37,115 nucleotides of DNA from a virus, in the IMG/VR virus record IMGVR_UViG_3300028498_000017, positions 1 to 37,115 of that record; one strand, given 5' to 3'. Shown here one piece after another: positions 1-8,728 of the stretch; within the stretch, counting starts at the first letter, position 1, and each line of letters begins with the position of its first letter. The translations under genes and the position numbers were made by a program. The notes under the pieces are model-generated. The model saw nothing but the letters and a program-made list of their open reading frames with translations. It searched no databases and was not told where the DNA came from.

Positions 1-20
1 AAGTGATCGGATTTTTAATG

Positions 21-49
21 TTTGGTGGAGATGGCGGGAGTTGAACCCG
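21..49. repeat. attL: attL core repeat (29 bp), detached ssrA 3' remnant
   Basis: These 29 bases are identical to 37062-37090 and match the 3' end of a minus-strand tmRNA (CCA complement at 23-25, then the acceptor and T-arm). After base 49 the two copies diverge: here the sequence becomes phage DNA, while the right copy continues as tmRNA. Bases 1-20 are therefore host DNA that once lay directly downstream of ssrA. Integration at the 3' end of tmRNA is a well-known choice for tyrosine integrases. The exact crossover point inside the repeat cannot be seen. Confidence 0.9.
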
Positions 50-151
50 ATTACAACGAATACTATCACACGCTATCAAATTCACTCTTAATAATATCAA
101 TGACTTACGATTATGCAATGTGATTGTATGTGATAGTGTATGACCATAGGC

Positions 152-168
152 TGTCAAGAATCATGTCA
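152..168 (+). repeat. Putative integrase arm-type site, left end
   Basis: TGTCAAGAATCATGTCA at this place recurs at 37003-37018 near the other end, differing only by loss of one G and in the same orientation. It lies 103 bp inside attL, and the partner lies 44 bp from attR. Short repeated motifs that flank the core on both sides fit arm-binding sites of a lambda-type integrase. This is inferred from position and repetition only. Confidence 0.45.
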
Positions 169-172
169 CAGC

Positions 173-667
173 TTAATTGTCTGCTGCTGCATAACGTAGA
201 TTTTTGACAATTCGACGAGCCCAACCTTTACCGAAAGTCTGCCATATTCTTAAATTAGCAAAGAACTCTAGGCGCTCAGCATTGAATAATAATACCACAT
301 CATTCTTATCCATAGCTGCAACGGCCGCCAATGTGCGTGGACCAATCAAACCATCATCACTGGCGCCGACTGCACGCTGCAAGAATTTAACAGCTTGGCG
401 ATTACCGTGATTATATGCAGCGTCGGTTAGTTGCCATGCAATTAGTCTATCTAGTTGATCGCCTTTAACCGCTTTATAGTATGACTTCTCAGTGATTTGC
501 TTGGCAAGTGACTTGGGTAGCTTTCGCATATCACCCCAATAGCCGTGTGCGTTCGCAACACGCTTGGTCACACCATACATAGTTTCGCCGCCAGGGTCAT
601 TGGGATGGTTGACGTAACCACCCTCATGATCCATTAATCTATCAAAAATCATGTCATAGATGCTCAT
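173..667 (-). CDS. Endolysin, GH108 family muramidase
   Basis: This 164-residue protein cleaves cell-wall glycan strands at the end of infection. Its start (LMDHEGGYVNHPNDPGGETM, residues 11-30) is the signature of glycoside hydrolase family 108, with Glu15 as the expected catalytic acid. The tail (about 90-160, DGLIGPRTLAAV) looks like the PG_binding_3 domain that usually follows GH108. The length is typical. No signal peptide is seen, so release should depend on a holin; two membrane proteins lie just upstream (732-1594). It is the last gene of the late minus-strand transcript, and a terminator-like hairpin (692-714) stands before it. No Rz/Rz1 pair was recognised nearby. Confidence 0.93.
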   Translation of the reverse strand: MSIYDMIFDRLMDHEGGYVNHPNDPGGETMYGVTKRVANAHGYWGDMRKLPKSLAKQITEKSYYKAVKGDQLDRLIAWQLTDAAYNHGNRQAVKFLQRAVGASDDGLIGPRTLAAVAAMDKNDVVLLFNAERLEFFANLRIWQTFGKGWARRIVKNLRYAAADN

Positions 668-691
668 GTTATTTACCTTATTTTGGACATT

Positions 692-714
692 AAAAAAGCC
701 CCCAGATTGAGGCT
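692..714 (-). terminator. Intrinsic terminator-like hairpin between holin and endolysin
   Basis: Read on the minus strand, AGCCTC, a short loop, then GGGGCT form a six-pair stem followed by six T. It lies between the putative holin gene and the endolysin, so it would limit lysin expression unless transcription is antiterminated. Confidence 0.6.
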
Positions 715-731
715 GTGATGAATGTGATTTA

Positions 732-1073
732 TTATTTATCTATATTTTCAACCACCTTCTCACCGATTTTATCCGCAACTTGCGCTGCAAACTTTGGACT
801 TACAATATCTAGTGCAACAAGCAAGTAACCAGAAAACGCACCTGCTGGAATTGATATTAAGCAAAGCGGTAGTAAGTAAGTCAGACCGAATTTCTTTTGC
901 AGCACCTCAGCGATCGCGCTACCCGCTACAATCGCTGTGAAAATTAGAATTATTGATACTTTTACGTCATAGCCCTTTTTGTTGATGCCATAAACACCAC
1001 CAACAAAACCGCCAAACATGCCAAATATTACTTGTGGAGTGAATGAGGTTACGACCTCTGATACCAAGCTCAT
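732..1073 (-). CDS. Putative holin, small three-helix membrane protein
   Basis: This 113-residue protein has about three hydrophobic stretches (around 14-32, 40-60 and 68-92) and a charged C-terminal tail (DKIGEKVVENIDK). That size and layout, together with its place directly upstream of the endolysin, fit a class I-like holin that permeabilises the inner membrane. No specific holin family is recognised with certainty. The start ATG overlaps the stop of the preceding membrane gene (TAATG), which indicates translational coupling. It could instead be an antiholin or a plain membrane moron. Confidence 0.65.
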   Translation of the reverse strand: MSLVSEVVTSFTPQVIFGMFGGFVGGVYGINKKGYDVKVSIILIFTAIVAGSAIAEVLQKKFGLTYLLPLCLISIPAGAFSGYLLVALDIVSPKFAAQVADKIGEKVVENIDK

Positions 1074-1594
1074 TACGCCTCCTTAGTAGTGACTCGCTCT
1101 TTTAAAATCGCTCGCTTGATGATCTTATTACCTGTGAAAAACATGGCTGCTGCCCATATGCCAAAGACGACTGTTGCTGGTGTTATCAAGCCGTGTTGGG
1201 CAGCATAGTAAGCGCCGGTGATAACACCCCACGCCAATGACGATGCTATCTGACAAAGTCCACTCGCTTTGACTGCTCTTAGTGATGGCACTAGCATTGC
1301 TATTACCTGTAGGACACCTAAAACGAAAAATCCTACAAACCACCAAATAGATACTGAGTCAAAAACCCTATAGCTGGGCATTGCTAATCCGCCAGTACCG
1401 AAAGCCTTATTGCAGATAAAAACAAGGCTGAAAGTTAGTATGAATAGAGCGTTAATCACTTCAGCAAATGTAATACTGATTGCTAAATATCGTTTTAATT
1501 TAATAAGTGATTTGCTTGTCTTTCTTGCTGATTCCGATTTACATAGCCATTTATTAAATAAAAACATCCTTAACAGTGTTTGTTTGATGTTCAT
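1073..1594 (-). CDS. Four-helix membrane protein of the lysis region
   Basis: The start chosen is the ATG at 1594 (MNIKQTLL), which has GAGGG about 7 bases upstream; a TTG four codons earlier is possible but less likely. The product is 173 residues. It has a basic N-terminal third followed by four hydrophobic segments (about 37-60, 82-105, 112-132 and 138-158). I do not recognise the family. Position between tail genes and the putative holin, and the TAATG overlap with it, suggest a role in lysis timing or a second pore-forming protein. A phage-encoded membrane exclusion protein is the main alternative. Confidence 0.6.
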   Translation of the reverse strand: MNIKQTLLRMFLFNKWLCKSESARKTSKSLIKLKRYLAISITFAEVINALFILTFSLVFICNKAFGTGGLAMPSYRVFDSVSIWWFVGFFVLGVLQVIAMLVPSLRAVKASGLCQIASSLAWGVITGAYYAAQHGLITPATVVFGIWAAAMFFTGNKIIKRAILKERVTTKEA

Positions 1595-1617
1595 AAGAGC
1601 CCTCAAAATTTAGTCGT

Positions 1618-1640
1618 AAAAAAACCGCCTAATTGGCGGT
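1618..1640 (-). terminator. Intrinsic terminator, end of tail gene block
   Basis: On the minus strand ACCGCC and GGCGGT form a perfect six-pair stem with an AATTA loop, followed by seven T. It sits between the last tail gene (stop at 1647) and the lysis genes. Confidence 0.75.
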
Positions 1641-1646
1641 CGGATA

Positions 1647-2360
1647 TTAATAATTTGTTAGATCAACAATAAAGAAATCTAACCTAACGCTCTCATCGAT
1701 GGGTATGCTAACGCTAGAAAAAGATTGCAGCCATACATCAACCCAGTACATTAATACAAGTGTCCCATCTTTCATTGAAGCTCTAATGTCATAAGCATAG
1801 ACATTTGCGCTATTACTAAATTTAATAATGCCCGTTGGCATATTGGTGAACAGTATGCCGATTTTTTTACCTGACCAAGCACCGCTTACGAACTTGTTTG
1901 TATATTGCCCCGTAAACTGACCACTGCTATTTTTTAACCAACAGTCTGATACTTTAATAGAGTAGCGTTCTAAGATATTGATCGGCAAGTTGTTGCTGTT
2001 GTATGTTTCATCGCCATTGGCATTAAATAGTTGCAAGCCTTGGTTTGCCGATTTGCTTAGTCCGAGTTTAAACTTATACTCCTTAATTGCTATAGTCTCT
2101 CCCGAACTAAGATTATCAGGCAAGATATAATATCTACCGTCCGTACCAGCAGGCGAAAAGAACCCATAGTCATAAAAATTTTCGGGCGGGTTGTCTATAT
2201 AGAAAACAGACAGATACCCATCATCTTCATGTAGAGGTATTGAGCTACTTAGACTGGTTGTCAGTGTGTGATCTATTTGCTCGTGCAAACAAACAGGAGT
2301 GACTTCCGTGCTCAAAATTACACTATTGTCATCATTGAAAAATTCCAATCCGCTTGGCAT
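1647..2360 (-). CDS. Tail tip accessory protein, MPxGLxxF family, long version
   Basis: This 237-residue protein begins MPSGLEFFNDDNSVIL, which closely resembles the start of its upstream neighbour (MPAGLQVFDSNGDAVI). A further copy of the motif (GLQLFNANGDE) lies near residue 112, so the protein looks like two fused or duplicated beta-rich modules. Small proteins starting this way commonly sit just after the J-type receptor-binding protein in siphophages and are thought to be part of the tail tip or fibre; the exact role is not known to me. Its start overlaps the preceding stop (TAATG). A terminator follows. Confidence 0.6.
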   Translation of the reverse strand: MPSGLEFFNDDNSVILSTEVTPVCLHEQIDHTLTTSLSSSIPLHEDDGYLSVFYIDNPPENFYDYGFFSPAGTDGRYYILPDNLSSGETIAIKEYKFKLGLSKSANQGLQLFNANGDETYNSNNLPINILERYSIKVSDCWLKNSSGQFTGQYTNKFVSGAWSGKKIGILFTNMPTGIIKFSNSANVYAYDIRASMKDGTLVLMYWVDVWLQSFSSVSIPIDESVRLDFFIVDLTNY

Positions 2361-2641
2361 TAGTAAACTCCATAGATTATTTTAAACGGCTCGTAAGTAC
2401 CGTATTGCAGCCGTTTAACTATAAAGGTATACGTATTACCAGAAATAGTTGCCACTATATCGACGCCGCTATAAAATTCATTAGCCATATAAAATGGTTT
2501 TCCAAGGACGAACCGACTATCAGTAACTGAGTATGTTCCAGCGTTGTTTATCGTGATATTACCCAGTATTGATGTTGTTTGAGTGCTGGTGTCAATTACT
2601 GCGTCACCATTACTGTCAAAAACTTGTAATCCTGCTGGCAT
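2360..2641 (-). CDS. Tail tip accessory protein, MPxGLxxF family, short version
   Basis: The product has 93 residues with no membrane segment. It starts MPAGLQVFDSNGDAVIDT, a pattern that recurs at the start and middle of the next gene. It follows the J-like gene by 12 bp and is coupled to the next gene by a TAATG overlap, so it probably belongs to the same tail tip assembly. Possible jobs are host-range modulation or capping of the J protein; neither is shown by the sequence. Confidence 0.6.
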   Translation of the reverse strand: MPAGLQVFDSNGDAVIDTSTQTTSILGNITINNAGTYSVTDSRFVLGKPFYMANEFYSGVDIVATISGNTYTFIVKRLQYGTYEPFKIIYGVY

Positions 2642-2653
2642 AAATAATCCTTT

Positions 2654-5600
2654 TTACCATAGTCCTAAACGAACCCTAAGCACGCCTTGGTTGTCATAAA
2701 CACTCAACAGGCTATCTTTTATCTCGAGTCTAGCCCCTGATGTTGCCGACTTAAAATGACCTATTTTTGCTGCAACTACAGATAAATCTTCTATACTTGC
2801 CTTCGCGATGTAGGTGTTACGCATATAAGTGCCAGCAGGTACAGTTACGCCATTAATAACTTGTGGTGTAGTCAATACCATAAATGGACTGTTGCCGTTT
2901 ACATCATTTGGCTTGCCGACTGGTGCTGATATGCTAAATCTATCGGCTCGTATGTCAAACGCACTTGTAGCACCATCGTTCATCATGCCAAAGCCCGATA
3001 TTTTGCCGCCGCTATCTAGCTTAACCGTGTATTGCAAGTTAATGCCGTCAATACTACTTTGCGCAGTCTGTATGCTTGCTGTATTACCTGCTACTGTCGT
3101 TTGCAAAGTGCCAACTGATGTTGCCGTGGCATTGGTTTTTGATGTTGTGGCTGTCAGCTCGGTTTGTATCGTGGCGATATTACTTGTCGCGGTATTGGCT
3201 TTCCCTAATGCCTCGTCAGCAGTCGATTTAGCAGCGACTGTAGATGCTCTAAGCGTAGACACATCGGACACAAGTGCCTCATCTTTAGTCGCTAGCGTGT
3301 TTAGACTTTGAGTGACAGTCGCATTACTTCTCGCAACATCAGATTGCAGCACGGTGATGCGCTCATTGGTCGCATAGCCATCGCGGGCAACTGTTTTCCA
3401 GTATGTCCACTGCACACTACGCGCCGCATCCGCATACTGGCTTGCGTCTGCATACTGCGGCTTGTAATCAGCACGCATGACATTAATCTGCTCAGCTTGT
3501 GAGCCAAGCTGATTGGTTAGTGTGTTATTTACATTGGTTATGGTGGCTGTGTTTGTATCGGTCTTGGACGATACGGTATCTATACGACCACTTAGCGCAC
3601 TATCAGCATTCGTCCTTGCGGTTACCTCACTACTGATTGCTGACTCATTGTTATTTGACTTGCTAACCACGGTATCAATGCGAGTAGATAAGGCGCTGTC
3701 CGCATTTGTACGAGCCGTCACCTCGCTTGCAATAGCTGCCGTATTGCCATCAGTCTTGCTGACAAGAGTATCAACGCGACTATTGATAGCGGTATCTGCC
3801 GCTTTTCGCTGCGTGGTTTCTGTCGTAATACCTTCATTCGCAGCCAATAGCCCTGCAATCCGCGCCTCACGCTCAGCACTGATTTTGCCGTTAGAGTCTA
3901 AAATAGCTGCGATACGGTCTTGTGTTTCCTGACTGATAGCCAGCTCGTTATTTTCGATTTTACCGATTTTATCAGTAAGCGATTGGTTAAGGCTGCTCTC
4001 GTTAATCTGCCCTTGTATCAAGTCCATGATTTTATCGGCGTTGGCGTCAGTCGTGCCCGTAACCCATGCTGACCACGGAGATTTAAAGCCGAGCTTATCG
4101 ACCAATCTTGCACGATAAGACTGTGACAAGTTGCCTTGTAAGCCGTTAATAGTATGGGTGTTAGTTGGGTAGCTGTATTGTCCTAGCGTTGCCACGTTGA
4201 CGTTAGGCGCAGAACCGACTTGGATTTCAGTGTAGGCCGCATCACCTGAGCCTGCTACAAAGCCCCACTTTAATTCCATGCCGAATAGGATACCTGTCGC
4301 AGTCAGTCCGACCACTGTAGGCGGTAAACCTATTTTACCCTTGATTGCAGTGAGCGTTGACGCGGTTGGCCTTGATTGCACATCAAACGCACTGATAGCA
4401 CGTACACGCGCCATGTAATTGCCACTGTAAACGCCCTCAATCTCGACCGATACGTTACCAGTGCGCGGTACTTTAACCCAACTACCATCGTCTTTGCGCC
4501 ATTCTGCATCGTAAGCAACTGCACCTGATACTTGCGTCCAGCCAACGACAAGCGTAGTGATTGTCTGACCTTGTACAACGCGGTGACGACTGGTGATTGT
4601 CACGCTTGCTGGTGCATCAACGACATCAGGATTAACAATAGTTATATTGGTTGGCTGAACGTCTGTACCATAATCAATCGCATCGTATTTTTGTGGCTCA
4701 TGTTGAATAGCTGTGATTGCAAATGTCGTCTCATCGCTTTTAGTAATCGACATGACGCGAAAACGCATCAGCTTTAAATCAGCCGTTTCAATCGCCCATA
4801 CGTTTTCACTTTCTGCATACTCAAAAGGTGCAGACACAACTATGCTGCGACCACTTACTGAGCTGACAACTCTACGCTCAGAGCGACCATTACCACCGTT
4901 TACGATAAGAACATCACCAACATTGGCTGTAATATCTCTATCAATCGTGATAATACTTCTATCATTAGAAACGATAGACACACGACCACCGTTAGCGCGA
5001 CCTGCAAACAACTCATCTGATACGTTAATGATGTTACCGACTTGCGGTATAAAGCCATCTAAGCCGACACCAAACGATACCTGACGTGTTTCTAACTGTT
5101 CAGTCTTTAAAGCCCAAAGTCCTGCACGTTGAGCTTGTGCCTGACTGGTGCAGCCAAATGCAGCCAAATCGAGTACTTTAACGCCAAATTTAGCCATTGC
5201 TTTTTCGTCACGGATATACTCGTACTCGGTCTCAAAACTATTAAGCGGATTATCCCATGCGACTTTAGCTAGTGTATGTCGGTCACGCGCTCTTGTGCCG
5301 GTATATTCAAAATTACCATCGATGACATTAGCGCGGCTAAAGGTATAAACAGGGTCTTGCGGTACGTCTGCATCAAGTACAACTTGCTCACCATTCCAGT
5401 AGCTCATGGCTCGGAATATACCAGCAATGTTAGACAGCACTTGATAAGCATCGGCTTGTTTTTGTAGATAGACATTACAGGTAAAGCGCGGCTCTAAACT
5501 GCCTTGACCGTCCGATACCATCTGATCGCAATATTGACCAAGCGCATACAATGACCACTTATCAATCATCGTTAAATCTAAACGCTCACCTAGACCGTAA

Positions 5601-6553
5601 CGCCACTGAGTGCACAAATCAAAGTAAATCCATGCAGGGTTATTGCTATAGGCGTCCTTAAAAGTTCCGTCCCAGATGCCTGTGTATGCGCGAGCATTAG
5701 CATCATAGTTACTAGGCACACGGATAATCATGCCACGTATGCGAGCTGCCATTTTTGCAATACCACTAAACGTCTCTGCGTTATACTGCAAGCCGAGTAG
5801 AGCAGTGTTTGGGTACCGCAGCTTTACATCAATAACCTCAGCAACGGCATCGATAAACATATCATCTTGCACATATTCGCTTGAATCATTAGCTGTTAAG
5901 CGACGCACACGTATCTGCCAACCTGTTGTAGATTTAGGTAAATCAATACGGTGTGTGCGCTCGTAACCTGCGCTAGTCTTATCTTCAATCTTGGTATTAA
6001 GCACCTCAACGTAAGCACCGCCATTGGTCTGCAAGTCAATCGCGTACTGAATTTTATAACCCTTAACGTCGCCAGTTTCGGAATCAGTTTTGCTCAGGCG
6101 ATTCCACTTAAAACGGATGCGAACGGCTGATAACTGAGTATCTGTAAACGCTTTGATCCATGGGTTATCACTACGCAATTCAATGTTAATAGGCGTCTCG
6201 TTAGACACATCAGGGAATCCCTTGATGTATTCCTGCTCATTAGTTCCCGTGCGAAAATCCCAAGTCACACCATCAAAGTTTGAATTACCTGCGTCATCGA
6301 GCAGCGGCGTACCATCGAGATAGATTGATTTACCGCCATTGACTAGACCTGAAATCTCACCTTCGCCTAGAATGTACAATATTTTAGCGGTACTGGTACT
6401 TGCTACCGAGTCTTTAGCGATAGACGGTTTGCGTGACTCACTTGAACCTGCTTTTGCGCCTTTAACTGGCTCTCGATAAACGCAATCATGAACCACAAGC
6501 CCATTAACGCCATCGCCTAGTCCTGAGCCATCGTTTCGCCACTTTATAGTCAT
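2654..6553 (-). CDS. J: Tail tip attachment / host specificity protein, lambda J-like
   Basis: At 1299 residues this is the central tail-tip protein that contacts the host receptor. The first 600 residues match the J tip-baseplate region (for example WIYFDLCTQWRYGLGERLD and IPQVGNIINVSDELFAGR). Two fibronectin type III-like domains follow (about 640-745 and 745-840), then a long alpha-helical region rich in Thr, Ala and Asn with 32-residue repeats (about 925-1020), and a C-terminal domain of DUF1983 type ending RVRLGLW. The helical repeats probably form a trimeric stalk. The start ATG overlaps the stop of the I-like gene. Receptor specificity should lie in the C-terminal part. Confidence 0.92.
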   Translation of the reverse strand: MTIKWRNDGSGLGDGVNGLVVHDCVYREPVKGAKAGSSESRKPSIAKDSVASTSTAKILYILGEGEISGLVNGGKSIYLDGTPLLDDAGNSNFDGVTWDFRTGTNEQEYIKGFPDVSNETPINIELRSDNPWIKAFTDTQLSAVRIRFKWNRLSKTDSETGDVKGYKIQYAIDLQTNGGAYVEVLNTKIEDKTSAGYERTHRIDLPKSTTGWQIRVRRLTANDSSEYVQDDMFIDAVAEVIDVKLRYPNTALLGLQYNAETFSGIAKMAARIRGMIIRVPSNYDANARAYTGIWDGTFKDAYSNNPAWIYFDLCTQWRYGLGERLDLTMIDKWSLYALGQYCDQMVSDGQGSLEPRFTCNVYLQKQADAYQVLSNIAGIFRAMSYWNGEQVVLDADVPQDPVYTFSRANVIDGNFEYTGTRARDRHTLAKVAWDNPLNSFETEYEYIRDEKAMAKFGVKVLDLAAFGCTSQAQAQRAGLWALKTEQLETRQVSFGVGLDGFIPQVGNIINVSDELFAGRANGGRVSIVSNDRSIITIDRDITANVGDVLIVNGGNGRSERRVVSSVSGRSIVVSAPFEYAESENVWAIETADLKLMRFRVMSITKSDETTFAITAIQHEPQKYDAIDYGTDVQPTNITIVNPDVVDAPASVTITSRHRVVQGQTITTLVVGWTQVSGAVAYDAEWRKDDGSWVKVPRTGNVSVEIEGVYSGNYMARVRAISAFDVQSRPTASTLTAIKGKIGLPPTVVGLTATGILFGMELKWGFVAGSGDAAYTEIQVGSAPNVNVATLGQYSYPTNTHTINGLQGNLSQSYRARLVDKLGFKSPWSAWVTGTTDANADKIMDLIQGQINESSLNQSLTDKIGKIENNELAISQETQDRIAAILDSNGKISAEREARIAGLLAANEGITTETTQRKAADTAINSRVDTLVSKTDGNTAAIASEVTARTNADSALSTRIDTVVSKSNNNESAISSEVTARTNADSALSGRIDTVSSKTDTNTATITNVNNTLTNQLGSQAEQINVMRADYKPQYADASQYADAARSVQWTYWKTVARDGYATNERITVLQSDVARSNATVTQSLNTLATKDEALVSDVSTLRASTVAAKSTADEALGKANTATSNIATIQTELTATTSKTNATATSVGTLQTTVAGNTASIQTAQSSIDGINLQYTVKLDSGGKISGFGMMNDGATSAFDIRADRFSISAPVGKPNDVNGNSPFMVLTTPQVINGVTVPAGTYMRNTYIAKASIEDLSVVAAKIGHFKSATSGARLEIKDSLLSVYDNQGVLRVRLGLW
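3491..3778 (-). repeat. 32-residue (96-bp) tandem repeats in the J stalk
   Basis: Two near-identical units and a decayed third, each opening R(V/I)DTxxSK and, in the first two, containing EVTARTNADSALS, are stacked with a 32-residue period. The pattern fits a repetitive coiled-coil stalk that can lengthen or shorten by recombination. Confidence 0.7.
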
Positions 6554-7143
6554 TATTGATTATCCTCTGTGTAGATGCCTGCACTACCGATTGCCCCGCC
6601 AACTGTGCGCTCACCGTATGGCAAGCCTACTACATTGCCTTGTGCTACCGTTGTTACCGCACCGCCAAAGCCATAGTTTGCCCTATTGCCATCCTCGTCT
6701 TGATTGCCAAGCTCAGGCGTAGGCATAAGTAGTGAAGCAGCACCGCCAACCATTAAGCCGACACCAGCGCCAACCATTGCTAATGACGTACCACCTGTAA
6801 ATGGTGTTAAGCCCAATCCAACAACGACCATCGCTGCGCCGACTACTACTTGCAGCCAACCAAACGCATCACCGCCTGCGCCCATAATCTTTGGCACAAT
6901 ATGAATAATGCTTGCGCCTGTCATGGTGCTTAAATCCTTTTCGCCAATATTGCCTTGCTCATTTACTTCGTCTAAAAAGACAGCAAAGCGCATACCGTTC
7001 TGCTCAGCTTGTAGCATGAACTTTTTAAACGCAGGTAATTGACTAGCGATTGCGTGTGTAGCCTCGGCTGCTGACATAACATCGAGCTTAAAAAACTCAC
7101 CAAATTTGTCAGCAAGTACGCCGTGCAGATGGATAACTTTCAT
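6553..7143 (-). CDS. I: Tail assembly protein, lambda I-like
   Basis: The product has 196 residues. Residues 1-90 form a ubiquitin-like fold region (MKVIHLHGVLADKFG ... IIHIVPKIMGAG). Two glycine- and alanine-rich hydrophobic stretches (about 95-140) follow, then a Gly/Asn-rich tail. This matches the lambda tail assembly protein I family, which acts with K, L and J while the tail tip is built. It lies between the K-like and J-like genes, as in lambda. Its stop overlaps the J start (TAATG). A terminator-like hairpin precedes it. Confidence 0.88.
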   Translation of the reverse strand: MKVIHLHGVLADKFGEFFKLDVMSAAEATHAIASQLPAFKKFMLQAEQNGMRFAVFLDEVNEQGNIGEKDLSTMTGASIIHIVPKIMGAGGDAFGWLQVVVGAAMVVVGLGLTPFTGGTSLAMVGAGVGLMVGGAASLLMPTPELGNQDEDGNRANYGFGGAVTTVAQGNVVGLPYGERTVGGAIGSAGIYTEDNQ

Positions 7144-7156
7144 AAATTGCGCCCAT

Positions 7157-7181
7157 AAAAAAAGCCACCGCTAGGTGACTT
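7157..7181 (-). terminator. Terminator-like hairpin between K-like and I-like genes
   Basis: On the minus strand AGTCACC and GGTGGCT pair over seven bases (one G:T) around TAGC, followed by seven T. It is directly downstream of the K-like stop codon, inside what should be one tail operon. Confidence 0.65.
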
Positions 7182-7184
7182 GTG

Positions 7185-7925
7185 TTATTTGATTAGTGAT
7201 TTATGCCTGATGATAATCGCTGCTCGACGTTGCCAGCTCTCCCCATACATCTCACGTAGAGACTCACGATTGTATGGATGATGCAATACTAGGCTGTCAC
7301 CGATCACATCGTCTGTGCGCTCAGATTTGAGCTTGCCATTACCGATAAATACAAGGGCATGATTGACATGCTCTGTACGTCCAAGACGGCACAGTATCAA
7401 GTCGTGTTTTTGGATGGTATCGACCTCAAAAAAACCCTCAGATTTAAAGTTATCAAGATATAGCGGCTTACTATCTACGGACTCCCACCAAACGTCATCA
7501 CGTTGGTAATCGCCAAGCGTTATGCCCAGTTCACGCTGATAATAGTCTTTAACAAGCGTGTAGCAGTCCATTAGGCCGTGGTGATACTCACGGCCTAATA
7601 ACGGGGCTTGATAGCCGTCAGGCTTATGCAGCTCAACGTCGATGCCATTGGTGATAATCCAAGGCAAGCCATGAAGGTTCATTTGTACACGGTCTGGCAT
7701 TGATGGGGCTGTACTACCGTCGGGGTGACTATGCACATAAGCTCTGATTGTGCCTTCTTTGCTTGCGCCCACTAAATCCATCGGATCAATCTCAAACTGT
7801 GCGTCGCTGGCTGCAATGTTAGTGCAAGGGATATACTCTTTGCCAATAATGACACCGCATGACTCACGCGGATATTCAGCATCAGCATGAGCGATAATCG
7901 CAGCTTTTATAGAATTGGTTAGCAT
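7185..7925 (-). CDS. K: Tail tip assembly peptidase, lambda K-like (JAMM + NlpC/P60)
   Basis: This 246-residue protein holds two peptidase domains. The N-terminal half is a JAMM/MPN metal site with Glu21, His65-Ser66-His67 and Asp78. The C-terminal half is NlpC/P60-like with Cys121 in GLMDCYTLVKDYY and His189 in HVNHALVFIGNG. The family is needed for tail tip assembly and may cut peptidoglycan during DNA entry. Both active sites look intact. It follows the L-like gene by 3 bp. Confidence 0.92.
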   Translation of the reverse strand: MLTNSIKAAIIAHADAEYPRESCGVIIGKEYIPCTNIAASDAQFEIDPMDLVGASKEGTIRAYVHSHPDGSTAPSMPDRVQMNLHGLPWIITNGIDVELHKPDGYQAPLLGREYHHGLMDCYTLVKDYYQRELGITLGDYQRDDVWWESVDSKPLYLDNFKSEGFFEVDTIQKHDLILCRLGRTEHVNHALVFIGNGKLKSERTDDVIGDSLVLHHPYNRESLREMYGESWQRRAAIIIRHKSLIK

Positions 7926-7928
7926 GGG

Positions 7929-8726
7929 TTATCCTGATATGAGTGATGAGCTTGGAAAACCGCCAAATGGTAGCGGGTTATTATCGCCGAAGCGCAGACG
8001 ACAATCGCTTAGTCTGCCACCGCATTTATCTTTTGATGGATCGTCAGTAGGTGTGCCATCTTCGGTAAACATGGCTGTACCTGTATAGCCGCATTCCTCA
8101 CCACGATAACGCCCATGTACTGCCCAATGGCAATACGATGTAATCTCACGGCTTGGTATGCGAGCGCCCTCAAAATCCACTGGATTTGATAGCTCGAAAG
8201 TCACCGCACTAGCGTTCTCACTTGTTTTCTGCTCGACATACCATAGCTGTTTGCGGTACTCATTAGCAGCTTGCGGATTGCCGTCTGTAAAGTTTGCAGC
8301 ATCTAAATATTTCGCTAGCGTATTTATGACCGTTAGTTTCGCCCCTGCAAAATCATCAAACTGCAAACAAAGCGCACTAATAGCACCCTGAATACCGTCG
8401 ATATTGTTAGCTAGTGCAAGGCTTGGTGTTGACGCACGACCATCACCGCGCATCTCTAAACCATCTGACTGTATCGGCATGGGGCTGTAGATATTGCCCT
8501 GCCAAATAATATCGCGACGAATTATATCTTCTGTGCCCGTATTTGTGACTTTGTACGTACTACTTGCAAATTCAGTCTTACTAGCAAACTTAAAGAGATA
8601 TTGCCAATCTTCAAAGCTCACATGACCATGCCAACGCATGATGCCAGCGCCAAGACTGGTAGCGTCTAGCTCATAAAGCGTTACAAGCCCTGTGACTGAC
8701 AGTTTTTGTAAGTCTGATTCGAGCAT
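7929..8726 (-). CDS. L: Minor tail protein, lambda L-like, Fe-S cluster region
   Basis: The product has 265 residues and matches the phage minor tail protein L family. The N-terminal two thirds have the expected pattern (VTLYELDAT, DIIWQGNIYSPMPIQSDG, SNPVDFEGARIPSREI). The C-terminal part carries four conserved cysteines (SYCHWAVHG, EECGYTG, DKCGGRL, SDCRLRFG), where the lambda protein binds an iron-sulfur cluster, and ends PFGGFPSSSLISG. It sits at the tail tip, joining M and J. It lies 2 bp after the S74-type fibre gene. Confidence 0.9.
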   Translation of the reverse strand: MLESDLQKLSVTGLVTLYELDATSLGAGIMRWHGHVSFEDWQYLFKFASKTEFASSTYKVTNTGTEDIIRRDIIWQGNIYSPMPIQSDGLEMRGDGRASTPSLALANNIDGIQGAISALCLQFDDFAGAKLTVINTLAKYLDAANFTDGNPQAANEYRKQLWYVEQKTSENASAVTFELSNPVDFEGARIPSREITSYCHWAVHGRYRGEECGYTGTAMFTEDGTPTDDPSKDKCGGRLSDCRLRFGDNNPLPFGGFPSSSLISG

Positions 8727-8728
8727 GG

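Noticed and set aside
21-49. A tRNA gene as the integration target
   Set aside because: Beyond the T-arm the right copy does not continue into an anticodon arm, and GGACGCGGGTTCAACTCCCG is the conserved tmRNA end.
173-1594. Rz/Rz1 spanin pair in the lysis region
   Set aside because: I looked for an overlapping pair with a membrane anchor plus a proline-rich lipoprotein; neither frame pair fits. Spanins may be elsewhere or absent.
2829-3932. Plus-strand open frames opposite the J gene
   Set aside because: They are antisense to a repetitive, strongly supported coding region, lack ribosome sites and read as hydrophobic mirror images of Thr/Ala-rich codons.
7157-7181. Promoter or operator palindrome between K- and I-like genes
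   Set aside because: The stem is followed directly by seven T on the coding strand and no -35/-10 pair is present, so a terminator is more likely.
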